DNA of 64,000 nucleotides, from assembly GCF_902167635.1 (NCBI RefSeq), contig NZ_CABHMS010000001.1, positions 248,001-312,000 of the forward strand. The letters are read 5' to 3'. Positions 16,530 through 23,384 of this stretch are shown here, in pieces. Under the pieces are notes generated by a model. It ran no database searches, was not told the DNA's origin, and saw only the letters and a program-made list of their open reading frames with translations. The stretch comes from Chitinophaga vietnamensis. GTDB lineage: Bacteria; Bacteroidota; Bacteroidia; Chitinophagales; Chitinophagaceae. Made by a program: the position numbers and the translations under genes. Position 1 is the stretch's first letter. Every line of letters starts with the position of its first letter.

Positions 16530-17925
16530 CGAATCATTCCTGTATCCATTCACCGCCTATCCAAATGGCATGATCATCAACGTGCCGCAATCAAAGGCCT
16601 ACAGCTACCAGGCTTTCTATGGCCTCGTAACAGCGATGGCCGGCGATCTGGAACAGCTGCACCTCGCGAAACACAGCGTGATCGTTATCTATGGATACAA
16701 GAATTCTTTCAAAGCACTGTTGTTATTTTTTGCGTGTATCAAATGCGGTTACATTCCTTTTATAGTGGAAGCCGCCAGCATGGCGAAAATAACAGACCTG
16801 AAATTCAATGGGGTCTTCTCCGATGAAACACTGACAGGCGGCCAGTTTGAGACCGCCACACGCACCACCATCGGCGGAGAGCAGTTCTATTATAATATCC
16901 ATCCCGAAGTATATATAGGAGATGAAAATGACCTGTTGATCGTTTCCAGTTCCGGCAGCACTTCCAAAGTGCCGAAGAAGATACTGCTTGGTAAAACGCA
17001 AACCATTACCAATATCAGGTCTAACCAGGAAGCATTATCTATTACAGAGAAAGATGTAACGCTGCTGTTGCTGCCTGTTTCCTACTCCTATGGCCTGATT
17101 GCGCAGTTCCTGTCGCACTTCTTTTCCGGCGCCACCATCGTTTTAGGGGAAAGGTTGCTGAGCGTATTGCAACTGCCGGAGCTGCTGGTGAAATACCGTG
17201 TTACCAATGTGTTCATGACACCGCTGCTGGCCAGGCTGATACTGTATTATAATCAACATACCAAACAGATTGGCAACAGCCTGAGATTTATCACGCTGGG
17301 CGGCGACAAGCCACAGGCCCAAACATTGCGAAAAATATATGCGCTGTTCGCCTGTCCGATTTATGGCACCTATGGCCTGGCAGAAGCCGGTCCACGCGTA
17401 GCCACCTATAAATTTATGGAGCTGCTGTCTGAACAGGAAGAATGGTGCATCGGCGATATCAATCCCGGTATTTCTGTAGAAGTGCAGCGGGAGAAAAAAT
17501 ACGAAGAGATGTACCAGGGGATTAATATAGGATACCTGTCTATCAGAAGCCCTTCCATCTACCTTGGATATATCAAAGGCAATAAATTAAAGAAGACGCC
17601 TTCCCCGCAGGTACTACGCACAAAAGATATCTGCATCGAAAAAGGTAAAAGGTTCTATCTGCTGGGAAGAGAAGATGATTTCATCATCTATAAAGGAAAG
17701 ATCATCTGGTTCTATAAACTGAGCCGCGATCTGTATGAAACACCGGGGATACTGAAAATAACGATCCGCAAGAATGCCGGCGATGTGCTGGAGATCAAGA
17801 TCTTTCACAGGAATGTGATTTCAATAACAGGAATACAGGATGTGCTGAATAAAAAGTATGATTTGAAGTATGGCGTTAACTATCATATCAAATTGATGGA
17901 ATTTAATAATACCCACTACAAATGA
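16522..17925 (+). CDS. AMP-dependent acyl ligase (ANL superfamily)
   Basis: A 467-residue adenylate-forming enzyme. The phosphate loop is SSSGSTSKVPKK near residues 141-152 (consensus SGSTGxPK, with Ser-Lys in place of Gly). It has the aromatic/Glu motif YGTYGLAEAG near residue 285 and the hinge LLGREDDFIIYKG near residue 382. The C-terminal lid is short and ends in NNTHYK, so the usual catalytic A10 Lys, if present, is the last residue. It most likely activates a carboxylic acid as acyl-AMP and loads it on the carrier protein as a starter unit, as AMP ligases do in aryl-polyene pathways. The substrate is unknown. It overlaps its neighbours on both sides. Confidence 0.82.
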   Translation: MNNESFLYPFTAYPNGMIINVPQSKAYSYQAFYGLVTAMAGDLEQLHLAKHSVIVIYGYKNSFKALLLFFACIKCGYIPFIVEAASMAKITDLKFNGVFSDETLTGGQFETATRTTIGGEQFYYNIHPEVYIGDENDLLIVSSSGSTSKVPKKILLGKTQTITNIRSNQEALSITEKDVTLLLLPVSYSYGLIAQFLSHFFSGATIVLGERLLSVLQLPELLVKYRVTNVFMTPLLARLILYYNQHTKQIGNSLRFITLGGDKPQAQTLRKIYALFACPIYGTYGLAEAGPRVATYKFMELLSEQEEWCIGDINPGISVEVQREKKYEEMYQGINIGYLSIRSPSIYLGYIKGNKLKKTPSPQVLRTKDICIEKGKRFYLLGREDDFIIYKGKIIWFYKLSRDLYETPGILKITIRKNAGDVLEIKIFHRNVISITGIQDVLNKKYDLKYGVNYHIKLMEFNNTHYK

Positions 17926-18527
17926 TCACCATCTATGTAAGCGATACCCTGCCGGAAATGCCGGAGAAAAAGTGGTTGTTAATAAAACGCTTTTTCAACG
18001 ACAAGATACTCGATCGCCTGGAAAAGTCGCCCGGAGATACTTACAGGCTAAGGCGTTTCACCTCCCGGCTGATGTTGATACAGATATTTGAAGACCTTGG
18101 CATCAGCCTGCAACACCTGGGCAGCCTCTGTTATAACAGCTTTGGCAAACTGGTAGTAAAGCCGCTTACTTACAACATATCCATTTCATATAGCGGTGAT
18201 AAAACAGTTTGCCTGGTGAGCGACGACAGAGCAGGACTGGATGTAGAAGACATACAAAAGGAACCCGGGCCCCGGCACGTGAATCTGCTGGAACAACTGA
18301 CCGCCACCATCATCAAGGACCGCATTGACTTTTACTGCCTATGGACGAAGATGGAATCTATTGCCAAGATATATGAAGATAAAGGACTGGCCGCTGTTAT
18401 ATATGATCCCGAAGCGCGCGAAAAACATTACACACAACAATTTTTGCTTCAACAAAAATACATGATATCAGTTGCTGCAACAAAAGCATTCGACATTGCT
18501 GTACCTATAAAACTACTACATGTATGA
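17922..18527 (+). CDS. 4'-phosphopantetheinyl transferase (Sfp-like)
   Basis: A 201-residue enzyme that attaches the phosphopantetheine arm of CoA to a carrier-protein Ser. The Mg-binding motif GLDVEDI places Asp107 and Glu109 as in Sfp. WTKMESIAK (residues 141-149) is the second signature, W-x-x-K-E-[AS]-x-x-K, here with Met for Lys. FGKLVVKPLTYNISISYSGD is the CoA-contacting segment. A dedicated transferase in the operon means the downstream carrier protein is meant to be activated locally. Overlaps both neighbours by 4 bp (ATGA). Confidence 0.88.
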   Translation: MITIYVSDTLPEMPEKKWLLIKRFFNDKILDRLEKSPGDTYRLRRFTSRLMLIQIFEDLGISLQHLGSLCYNSFGKLVVKPLTYNISISYSGDKTVCLVSDDRAGLDVEDIQKEPGPRHVNLLEQLTATIIKDRIDFYCLWTKMESIAKIYEDKGLAAVIYDPEAREKHYTQQFLLQQKYMISVAATKAFDIAVPIKLLHV

Positions 18528-18973
18528 TCGCTACAAACTTTGATAACCTGAACCCCGTGGCCCTGCTGCCGCACAGAGCGCCGATGTTGTTGGTAGATAA
18601 AGTAGTACACACCGATTTTGATAAAAGTATTACCGTGGAAACTACCATCGATAAAGACTCCTTTTTCATGAGAGGCCACTTTCCCGGTTACCCGCTTTTG
18701 CCCGGTGTGATCATCATCGAAATGATGTTTCAGGCCTGCGGTATCCTGAACAGGGTTTCCAGTAGTGAACAGTCGCAACAGGAGCCACGGACACGCATCG
18801 GCAAGGCGGTGAAGGTAAAATCAGCCGTGTTTTCGAAAGAGGTATTGCCCGGCTCCGTGCTAAGGATCACCGCAGAAAAAGTGCATAGCCTCTTCCATTT
18901 CAGCGAGTATAAAGTTACCGCTAGCGTTGCAGGTAAAAATGTTTGTAAAGCAGAACTCACCTTATCTATTTGA
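18524..18973 (+). CDS. Hotdog-fold 3-hydroxyacyl-ACP dehydratase (FabZ-like)
   Basis: A 149-residue dehydratase. LLPHRAPMLLVDKV is the N-terminal FabZ motif. GHFPGYPLLPGV supplies catalytic His52, and IIIEMMFQACG supplies Glu66. It removes water from 3-hydroxyacyl-ACP to give a trans-2-enoyl chain. With no enoyl reductase in the operon, the double bond would persist through later cycles. It overlaps the transferase gene by 4 bp. Confidence 0.9.
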   Translation: MIATNFDNLNPVALLPHRAPMLLVDKVVHTDFDKSITVETTIDKDSFFMRGHFPGYPLLPGVIIIEMMFQACGILNRVSSSEQSQQEPRTRIGKAVKVKSAVFSKEVLPGSVLRITAEKVHSLFHFSEYKVTASVAGKNVCKAELTLSI

Positions 18974-18975
18974 TC

Positions 18976-20154
18976 ATGGAACAGCATAACAAAATATTCG
19001 TAACCGGTTTGGGCAGCATATCTGCACTGGGATATGGCGCAGATGCAGCATGGCAAAGCATCCTGGAGGGTAACAGCCGTATCAGTATAAAAGACAACTG
19101 GCAGAACACTAAAATAAAACCACAGTTTTTTGGCGAGGCCGTTGACGTGGCTTTTGAAGAAGAAGTGAAATGGGATGAACGCTTTGCCCCGCAACTCTAC
19201 TCCAGACTGGGCATACTGGCTTGCAAAAAAGCGCTGGAAGATGCGCAGATCGTGTTGGAAAGTTCGGATAATGAAATAGGGCTGATCATCGAAACCAGCC
19301 TGGGCGCTACTGCCGCTGTAGAGGATTATCTCTATGACCTATACCAGCACGGCCTGGCGAAGGTAAGCCCGCTTAAATTCACTAAAACCGTTGCCAACAC
19401 TGTATTGGGCGATATTTCAAGAACGTTTAAGCTCAACGGCCCCAGCTCGCTGATATACAATTCCAATAGTATCAGCTATGGTATTGATCTGATCAGGAAA
19501 GGAGTGGCGGATATTGTTATCTGCGGTGGTGTGGATCATTACACCGAGTTCAGGGTGCTGAGCGAACAGGAAAATGGCCGTCTCATCAGCGTAAGCGGAG
19601 ATGAAAACCGCCACCAGGCTATTGTAGATGCCGCTGAACAGGAACGCAATGTATTGGGCGATGGCGCTGCATTCATCGTACTGGAAAGCGAAGAAAGCGC
19701 CTTGAAAAGAGGCGTCAGGAAATACGCCGAGATCGTAGAATATCATAGCGGCTTCGACTATCATCATGTAGAGGATACCACCCGGCGGTCGGCGCACATT
19801 ATCGAGAACGCCTATACGAAATTCAAACCGGTTATCCATCCCGGGGAAAAGGTGGCCTACCTGAGCGCCTACACTACCAGCCGGCAGTTACAGCACAGCG
19901 AGCAACCTGTACTGGAAAAAATGGAAAAGGAAAATCCTGCATACCGCCTTTGTCATAAAGCATATACCGGCGATATGAAAGCTGCCAGCTCCGTGATGGG
20001 CGCCAGTATTGCCAGCCAGATATTACATGGTGGCCTGTTTCCGGTGAAAGAAGCATCCGGCAGCTATCCCACCGGAATTACATATGCCTTTGTTAGTACC
20101 GCGCATGAAGGCGGCGGCAGCTCACACCTCATTTTTAAACAAACCACACTTTAA
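18976..20154 (+). CDS. Catalytically dead ketosynthase homologue (chain-length-factor-like)
   Basis: A 392-residue thiolase-fold protein starting at the ATG 18976, two bases after the dehydratase stop. It keeps the fold landmarks VTGLGSISALGYG, GLIIETSLGA and VICGGVDHYTEF. All three ketosynthase active-site residues are gone: the Cys position in GPSSLIYNSNSISYG reads Asn164, the NAHGTGT His region reads LSAYTTSRQ, and the KxxxGHxxGAAG loop reads HKAYTGDMKAASS. This is the pattern of a chain-length factor that pairs with an active ketosynthase in type II polyketide and aryl-polyene systems. The active partner is the second ketosynthase at 20928. Confidence 0.85.
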   Translation: MEQHNKIFVTGLGSISALGYGADAAWQSILEGNSRISIKDNWQNTKIKPQFFGEAVDVAFEEEVKWDERFAPQLYSRLGILACKKALEDAQIVLESSDNEIGLIIETSLGATAAVEDYLYDLYQHGLAKVSPLKFTKTVANTVLGDISRTFKLNGPSSLIYNSNSISYGIDLIRKGVADIVICGGVDHYTEFRVLSEQENGRLISVSGDENRHQAIVDAAEQERNVLGDGAAFIVLESEESALKRGVRKYAEIVEYHSGFDYHHVEDTTRRSAHIIENAYTKFKPVIHPGEKVAYLSAYTTSRQLQHSEQPVLEKMEKENPAYRLCHKAYTGDMKAASSVMGASIASQILHGGLFPVKEASGSYPTGITYAFVSTAHEGGGSSHLIFKQTTL

Positions 20155-20164
20155 CTGTACAGCT

Positions 20165-20914
20165 ATGAAAAACATTTTTATCACAGGCGGCTCCAAAGGT
20201 ATTGGGAAGGAGTTAGTCAGGGCATTCGCCCACAAAGGGCAACAGGTGTTTTTTACCTATCAGTATTCTGTTGCAGGCGCCGAAGCGCTGGTAGCGGAGC
20301 TCAAAGCAGCAGGGTTCGAAAATGTGCAGGCATTTAAATGTGATATGGGCAACGAAGAAGAAGTGAAACAGCTATTCAAAACAAACCGGGAGCTATTGAA
20401 AGATATTGATGTATTGATCAATAATGCCGGTATCAGAGATAGTAAACTGAACGCTAACCCAAAACCGTTTATCATGACCTCTTCAAAAGAATGGTGGGAA
20501 GTAATGCACAATAACATCAATGGTGTGATGAACACCTGTCGGGCCGTGCTTCCTGCGATGATAAAGAAAAGAAGCGGCCGCATTATCAATGTCACTTCCC
20601 TGGCTGGTATCAAAGGCAACCCGGGACAGTCGGCCTACGCCTCTTCCAAAGCGGCTATCAATTGCTTCTCCAAGTCATTATCGAAAGAAGTGAGCGGAAT
20701 GGGCGTTACGATCAACTGTGTGGCGCCAGGATTCATAGAAACAGAAATGGTGGAGAACCTGCCGGATAAATACATCAACGACAGAGTAGGGCATAGCTTG
20801 TTGAAAAGACTGGGCACTACAGCAGAGATATCTAACCTCATCACGTACCTGGCACTGGAAGCCCCGGGCTTTTTGATCAACCAGGAGATTGTTATCGATG
20901 GAGGCATGAACTAA
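20165..20914 (+). CDS. 3-oxoacyl-ACP reductase (FabG-like SDR)
   Basis: A 249-residue short-chain reductase starting at ATG 20165 (MKNIFITGGSKGIGKEL); a longer upstream reading overlaps the previous gene and is rejected. The NADPH motif GGSKGIG, the NNAG motif and the catalytic triad Ser145, Tyr158, Lys162 (SAYASSKAA) are present, and the end has the family-typical LINQEIVIDGGMN. It reduces the 3-keto group formed by the ketosynthase pair. It lies 10 bp after the chain-length-factor-like gene and 13 bp before the active ketosynthase. Confidence 0.9.
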   Translation: MKNIFITGGSKGIGKELVRAFAHKGQQVFFTYQYSVAGAEALVAELKAAGFENVQAFKCDMGNEEEVKQLFKTNRELLKDIDVLINNAGIRDSKLNANPKPFIMTSSKEWWEVMHNNINGVMNTCRAVLPAMIKKRSGRIINVTSLAGIKGNPGQSAYASSKAAINCFSKSLSKEVSGMGVTINCVAPGFIETEMVENLPDKYINDRVGHSLLKRLGTTAEISNLITYLALEAPGFLINQEIVIDGGMN

Positions 20915-20927
20915 AAAAACTGATCAC

Positions 20928-22139
20928 ATGAAAAAGAGAGTAGTAATAACAGGTATCGGCGCAATATCGTCTTTGGGAAATAATATAGAAGAGATGCTGG
21001 AGAGCTTGTCTGGCGGGAAGATCAGGTACGACGTGATCCCGGGCGAACGTTTCTCTACCAGTCATAAATTATTTGCCAATAACCGCGGCTTCATGATGGA
21101 CCAGTCATCCTACATGAATGCCTGGGAAAAAGATGCCTCTATCATGAGCGAGGTAGCGACGGCCTGTATAGATGAGGCCTTGCAGAAAGCAGATCTGTCC
21201 AGGGAGGCTTTGCAGCAATACACCACGGGCCTGTGCCTGGGAACCTCTGTGGGCGCCAGTTTCCCGATCCTGCAACGCATCCGGAAATCGGTATACGAAC
21301 AGGAAGATGATTATGAGCTGGCCTTGTATTCCACACCGAAGATACTGGGCAAGATAGCGCGTGCGTTCAAATTGAGCGGGTATGTTTCTGCTATCTCCAC
21401 GGCCTGTGCGTCCGGCACTAACTCTATAGGAAGAGCCTTTGACCTGATCGAAAACGGGAAGGCGGATGTGATGATCAGCGGTGGCATCGACATCTTCACA
21501 GAGCTTACCTATACTGGCTTTAACTCACTGCTGGCCATCTCCAAAACAAAATGTAAACCTTTCAGTAATACCAGGGATGGTATGTCCTTAGGCGATGCCT
21601 GCGCCATCCTGATACTGGAAAGCCTTGATACGGCGCTCGCACGCGGCGCGCATATCTATGCGGAAATAAAAGGTTATCACATATTGAATGAAGCCTACCA
21701 TGCTACCGCGCCGCATCCGGAAGGCAAGTACGCCCTGAAGTGCATGAAAGCGGCCATGGACTATGCGCAGATCGATATTGCAGAAGTAGATTATATCAAT
21801 GCTCATGGCACAGGCACCAGCAAGAACGACGGGGCAGAGCTGAATGCCTGTAAAAGCTTGCTGGCAGGCAAAGAAGGGCCTACGTATGTTGGCTCCACCA
21901 AATGCCTGACCGGCCACACCCTCGGCGCCGCCGGCAGCATTGAAGCTATCATCAGCATACTGAGCATCCATCATAATACCCTGTATGCCAGCTATGAAGA
22001 TACCGACCTGCCAGGCGTGGACAATATACATTTCGTTACACAGAATATAGCCGATGTGCGCATCAGAACTGTACTCTCCAACTCATTCGGTTTCGGTGGC
22101 AATATGGCCAGCATATTATTATCTCATTACAAAAATTAA
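20928..22139 (+). CDS. Active beta-ketoacyl-ACP synthase (FabF-like)
   Basis: A 403-residue ketosynthase with an intact triad: Cys160 in STACASGTNSIG, His293 in INAHGTGTSKNDGAE and His330 in STKCLTGHTLGAAG. The C-terminus ends with SNSFGFGGNMASILL, as in FabF. It performs decarboxylative Claisen condensation of malonyl-ACP with the growing chain. Together with the inactive homologue upstream it would form the heterodimer expected of type II PKS and aryl-polyene assembly lines. Confidence 0.93.
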   Translation: MKKRVVITGIGAISSLGNNIEEMLESLSGGKIRYDVIPGERFSTSHKLFANNRGFMMDQSSYMNAWEKDASIMSEVATACIDEALQKADLSREALQQYTTGLCLGTSVGASFPILQRIRKSVYEQEDDYELALYSTPKILGKIARAFKLSGYVSAISTACASGTNSIGRAFDLIENGKADVMISGGIDIFTELTYTGFNSLLAISKTKCKPFSNTRDGMSLGDACAILILESLDTALARGAHIYAEIKGYHILNEAYHATAPHPEGKYALKCMKAAMDYAQIDIAEVDYINAHGTGTSKNDGAELNACKSLLAGKEGPTYVGSTKCLTGHTLGAAGSIEAIISILSIHHNTLYASYEDTDLPGVDNIHFVTQNIADVRIRTVLSNSFGFGGNMASILLSHYKN

Positions 22140-22151
22140 AAAAATTACAAC

Positions 22152-22427
22152 ATGGAAAATCAAAACATTGAACTGAAAGTAAAAGAAATCCTGATCAGCG
22201 TATTGAACCTCAGGAAAACAGCAGATCAGCTAAGCGCCGACCAGCCGCTGTTCGGGACAGATGATAACCCCGGTCTTTTCGACGACTCGCTGGCGGTACT
22301 GGAAGTAACCTCTGTGCTGATGGCAGAATTTGACCTCGAAGCATCCGTATTCAGCGAAGGCAGCTTCCGCACCATCGGCACGCTGGTAGCCTGCATAGAA
22401 AACGCGAAACAGGCAGCAATGGCATAG
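22152..22427 (+). CDS. Acyl carrier protein
   Basis: A 91-residue acidic carrier protein. Ser46 in GLFDDSLAVLEVTSVL is the phosphopantetheine site (DSL motif, one residue off the usual DSLxxVEL). Helix 1 (KVKEILISVLNLR) and helix 4 (TIGTLVACIENAK) are recognisable. It begins 12 bp after the ketosynthase stop and is the only carrier in the operon, so chain starting, growth and hand-over presumably all run on it. The peptide array follows 58 bp downstream. Confidence 0.9.
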   Translation: MENQNIELKVKEILISVLNLRKTADQLSADQPLFGTDDNPGLFDDSLAVLEVTSVLMAEFDLEASVFSEGSFRTIGTLVACIENAKQAAMA

Positions 22428-22485
22428 TAAAATATCACTATAAAAAACCTTCATTTTTTTTATTCACACTTAAAACTTCAAACAC

Positions 22486-22584
22486 ATGAACACACTGAAC
22501 ATCGTATCCCTGGAAGAAAGATTCGAACTGTCAGGAGCCGCTGAAAACGCTTCTATCGAAATCGGATCTGTAGTAATTCTTTAA
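22486..22584 (+). CDS. Precursor-like peptide 1
   Basis: A 32-residue peptide: the 18-residue conserved start MNTLNIVSLEERFELSGA followed by AENASIEIGSVVIL. The start region has the look of a recognition leader (alternating hydrophobic and acidic residues ending in a small-residue pair GA). The tail is hydrophobic and alternates like a beta strand. The tail has no Lys or Cys; the only nucleophiles are the new N-terminal amine after cleavage, Ser23 and Ser28. The function is inferred from position between the acyl-assembly genes and two enzymes with peptide-recognition-like domains. Confidence 0.8.
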   Translation: MNTLNIVSLEERFELSGAAENASIEIGSVVIL

Positions 22585-22620
22585 TCATTTTTTTTATTCA
22601 CACTTTAAAACTTTAAACAC

Positions 22621-22719
22621 ATGAACACACTGAACATTGTATCCCTGGAAGAAAGATTCGAACTGTCAGGAGCCGCTGAAAACGCTTCTATCGAAATCGG
22701 TACCGTAGTAATTCTTTAA
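22621..22719 (+). CDS. Precursor-like peptide 2
   Basis: A 32-residue copy identical to peptide 1 except that residue 28 is Thr instead of Ser (tail AENASIEIGTVVIL). The DNA around it is a near-exact duplication of unit 1, including the AAACAC before the ATG. That only a core residue differs, while the leader is untouched, fits a precursor family with a conserved recognition part. Confidence 0.8.
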   Translation: MNTLNIVSLEERFELSGAAENASIEIGTVVIL

Positions 22720-22753
22720 TCATTTTTTTATTCACACTTAAAACTTTAAACAC

Positions 22754-22852
22754 ATGAACACACTGAACATCGTATCCCTGGAAGAAAGATTCGAACTGTC
22801 AGGAGCCGCTGAAAATGCTTCTATCGAAATCGATCACGTAGTAATCCTCTAA
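22754..22852 (+). CDS. Precursor-like peptide 3
   Basis: A 32-residue copy with the same 18-residue start and tail AENASIEIDHVVIL, so Gly27-Ser28 of peptide 1 become Asp-His. The invariant Ala-Ser-Ile at residues 22-24 is kept. It is the last of the three almost identical tandem units. Confidence 0.8.
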   Translation: MNTLNIVSLEERFELSGAAENASIEIDHVVIL

Positions 22853-22878
22853 TCCCTAACAATTAAAAACGTAAAACA

Positions 22879-22980
22879 ATGAACACCCTTAACATCGTAT
22901 CCCTGGAAGAAAGATTTGAACTGTCAGGCGCAATGGCCGAAGAAGCGTCTATTCACATCGGTACAGTAGAAATCCTTTAA
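22879..22980 (+). CDS. Precursor-like peptide 4
   Basis: A 33-residue peptide with the same start MNTLNIVSLEERFELSGA but tail MAEEASIHIGTVEIL. One residue is inserted after the conserved Ala, and Glu-Glu replaces Glu-Asn; Ala-Ser-Ile is kept. It is preceded by a different spacer (AACGTAAAACA) than units 1-3. The tail still lacks Lys and Cys. Confidence 0.8.
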   Translation: MNTLNIVSLEERFELSGAMAEEASIHIGTVEIL

Positions 22981-23010
22981 TCTATTTATCAACCCTTAAA
23001 ATCTGGTAAC

Positions 23011-23115
23011 ATGAACACTTTAAACATCGTATCTCTCGAAGAGAGGTTTGAACTGTCAGGTGCAATGGCCGAAGAAGCATCTATCCATATAGATACTGTC
23101 ATCGTTGTATTGTAA
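23011..23115 (+). CDS. Precursor-like peptide 5
   Basis: A 34-residue peptide with the identical 18-residue start at the protein level but several silent DNA changes (CTCGAAGAGAGG in place of CTGGAAGAAAGA), which points to purifying selection on the leader. The tail is MAEEASIHIDTVIVVL, again with Ala-Ser-Ile and no Lys or Cys. A perfect hairpin follows at 23141-23167. Confidence 0.8.
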   Translation: MNTLNIVSLEERFELSGAMAEEASIHIDTVIVVL

Positions 23116-23140
23116 TCTAATTTATCGCTTCCTTATCAAT

Positions 23141-23167
23141 ACCAGGGATGGCGCTCCCATCCCTGGT
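23141..23167 (+). terminator. Perfect hairpin between peptide 5 and peptide 6
   Basis: An 11-bp perfect stem (ACCAGGGATGG and its complement) with loop CGCTC. It is followed by an A-rich, not T-rich, stretch, so it is more likely an attenuator or RNA-processing/stability element than a full terminator. It begins 26 nt after peptide 5. Confidence 0.6.
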
Positions 23168-23182
23168 TCTAAAAAAAATACA

Positions 23183-23305
23183 ATGGAAACACTGAACATT
23201 ATTCAACTGGAAAACAGGCTTGAACTGTCTGCTACCACAGAAAGCCCGTCCAACACATTGCCTGTAGAAGGCCCAAAGCCCATCCAGGTACCGCAAGCGG
23301 TATGA
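23183..23305 (+). CDS. Divergent precursor-like peptide 6
   Basis: A 40-residue peptide whose start METLNIIQLENRLELSA clearly matches the leader of peptides 1-5 (TLNI, LE-R-ELS). The tail TTESPSNTLPVEGPKPIQVP then AV is entirely different: proline-rich, with one Lys and no Ala-Ser-Ile. It lies between two hairpins. It may be a distinct substrate of the same enzymes, a decoy or regulatory peptide, or a decaying copy. The ATG at 23183 is chosen from the leader match; a longer in-frame reading overlaps the hairpin. Confidence 0.7.
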   Translation: METLNIIQLENRLELSATTESPSNTLPVEGPKPIQVPQAV

Positions 23306-23317
23306 TGGCGCCCTTTT

Positions 23318-23353
23318 AAAAGTACCGGTGGTGCTTTTATCACTGGTACTTTT
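23318..23353 (+). terminator. Intrinsic terminator/attenuator between peptides and tailoring genes
   Basis: A 13-bp stem (AAAAGTACCGGTG, 23318-23330, with 23341-23353, one G-T pair), a 10-nt loop and a T-rich tail TTTTAATTATT. Partial read-through here would give abundant peptide mRNA and less enzyme mRNA. It also argues that the M50 gene starts downstream at 23385. Confidence 0.75.
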
Positions 23354-23384
23354 AATTATTATCACTATTCAACTTGATATACAC

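Larger units (their letters stand above)
22451..22852 (+). repeat. Three tandem ~134-bp units, each with leader DNA and a peptide gene
   Basis: Units at 22451-22584, 22585-22719 and 22720-22852 each begin TCATTTTTTT(T)ATTCACACTT, carry an AAAACTT(C/T)AAACAC pre-start sequence and end with a peptide stop codon. Identity is almost complete even at silent sites, so the copies are recent. Units 4 and 5 (22853-23115) have diverged upstream sequences. Confidence 0.9.

Noticed and set aside
16522-17925. NRPS adenylation domain
   Set aside because: No condensation domain or fused carrier; a stand-alone acyl ligase with an adjacent ACP fits better.
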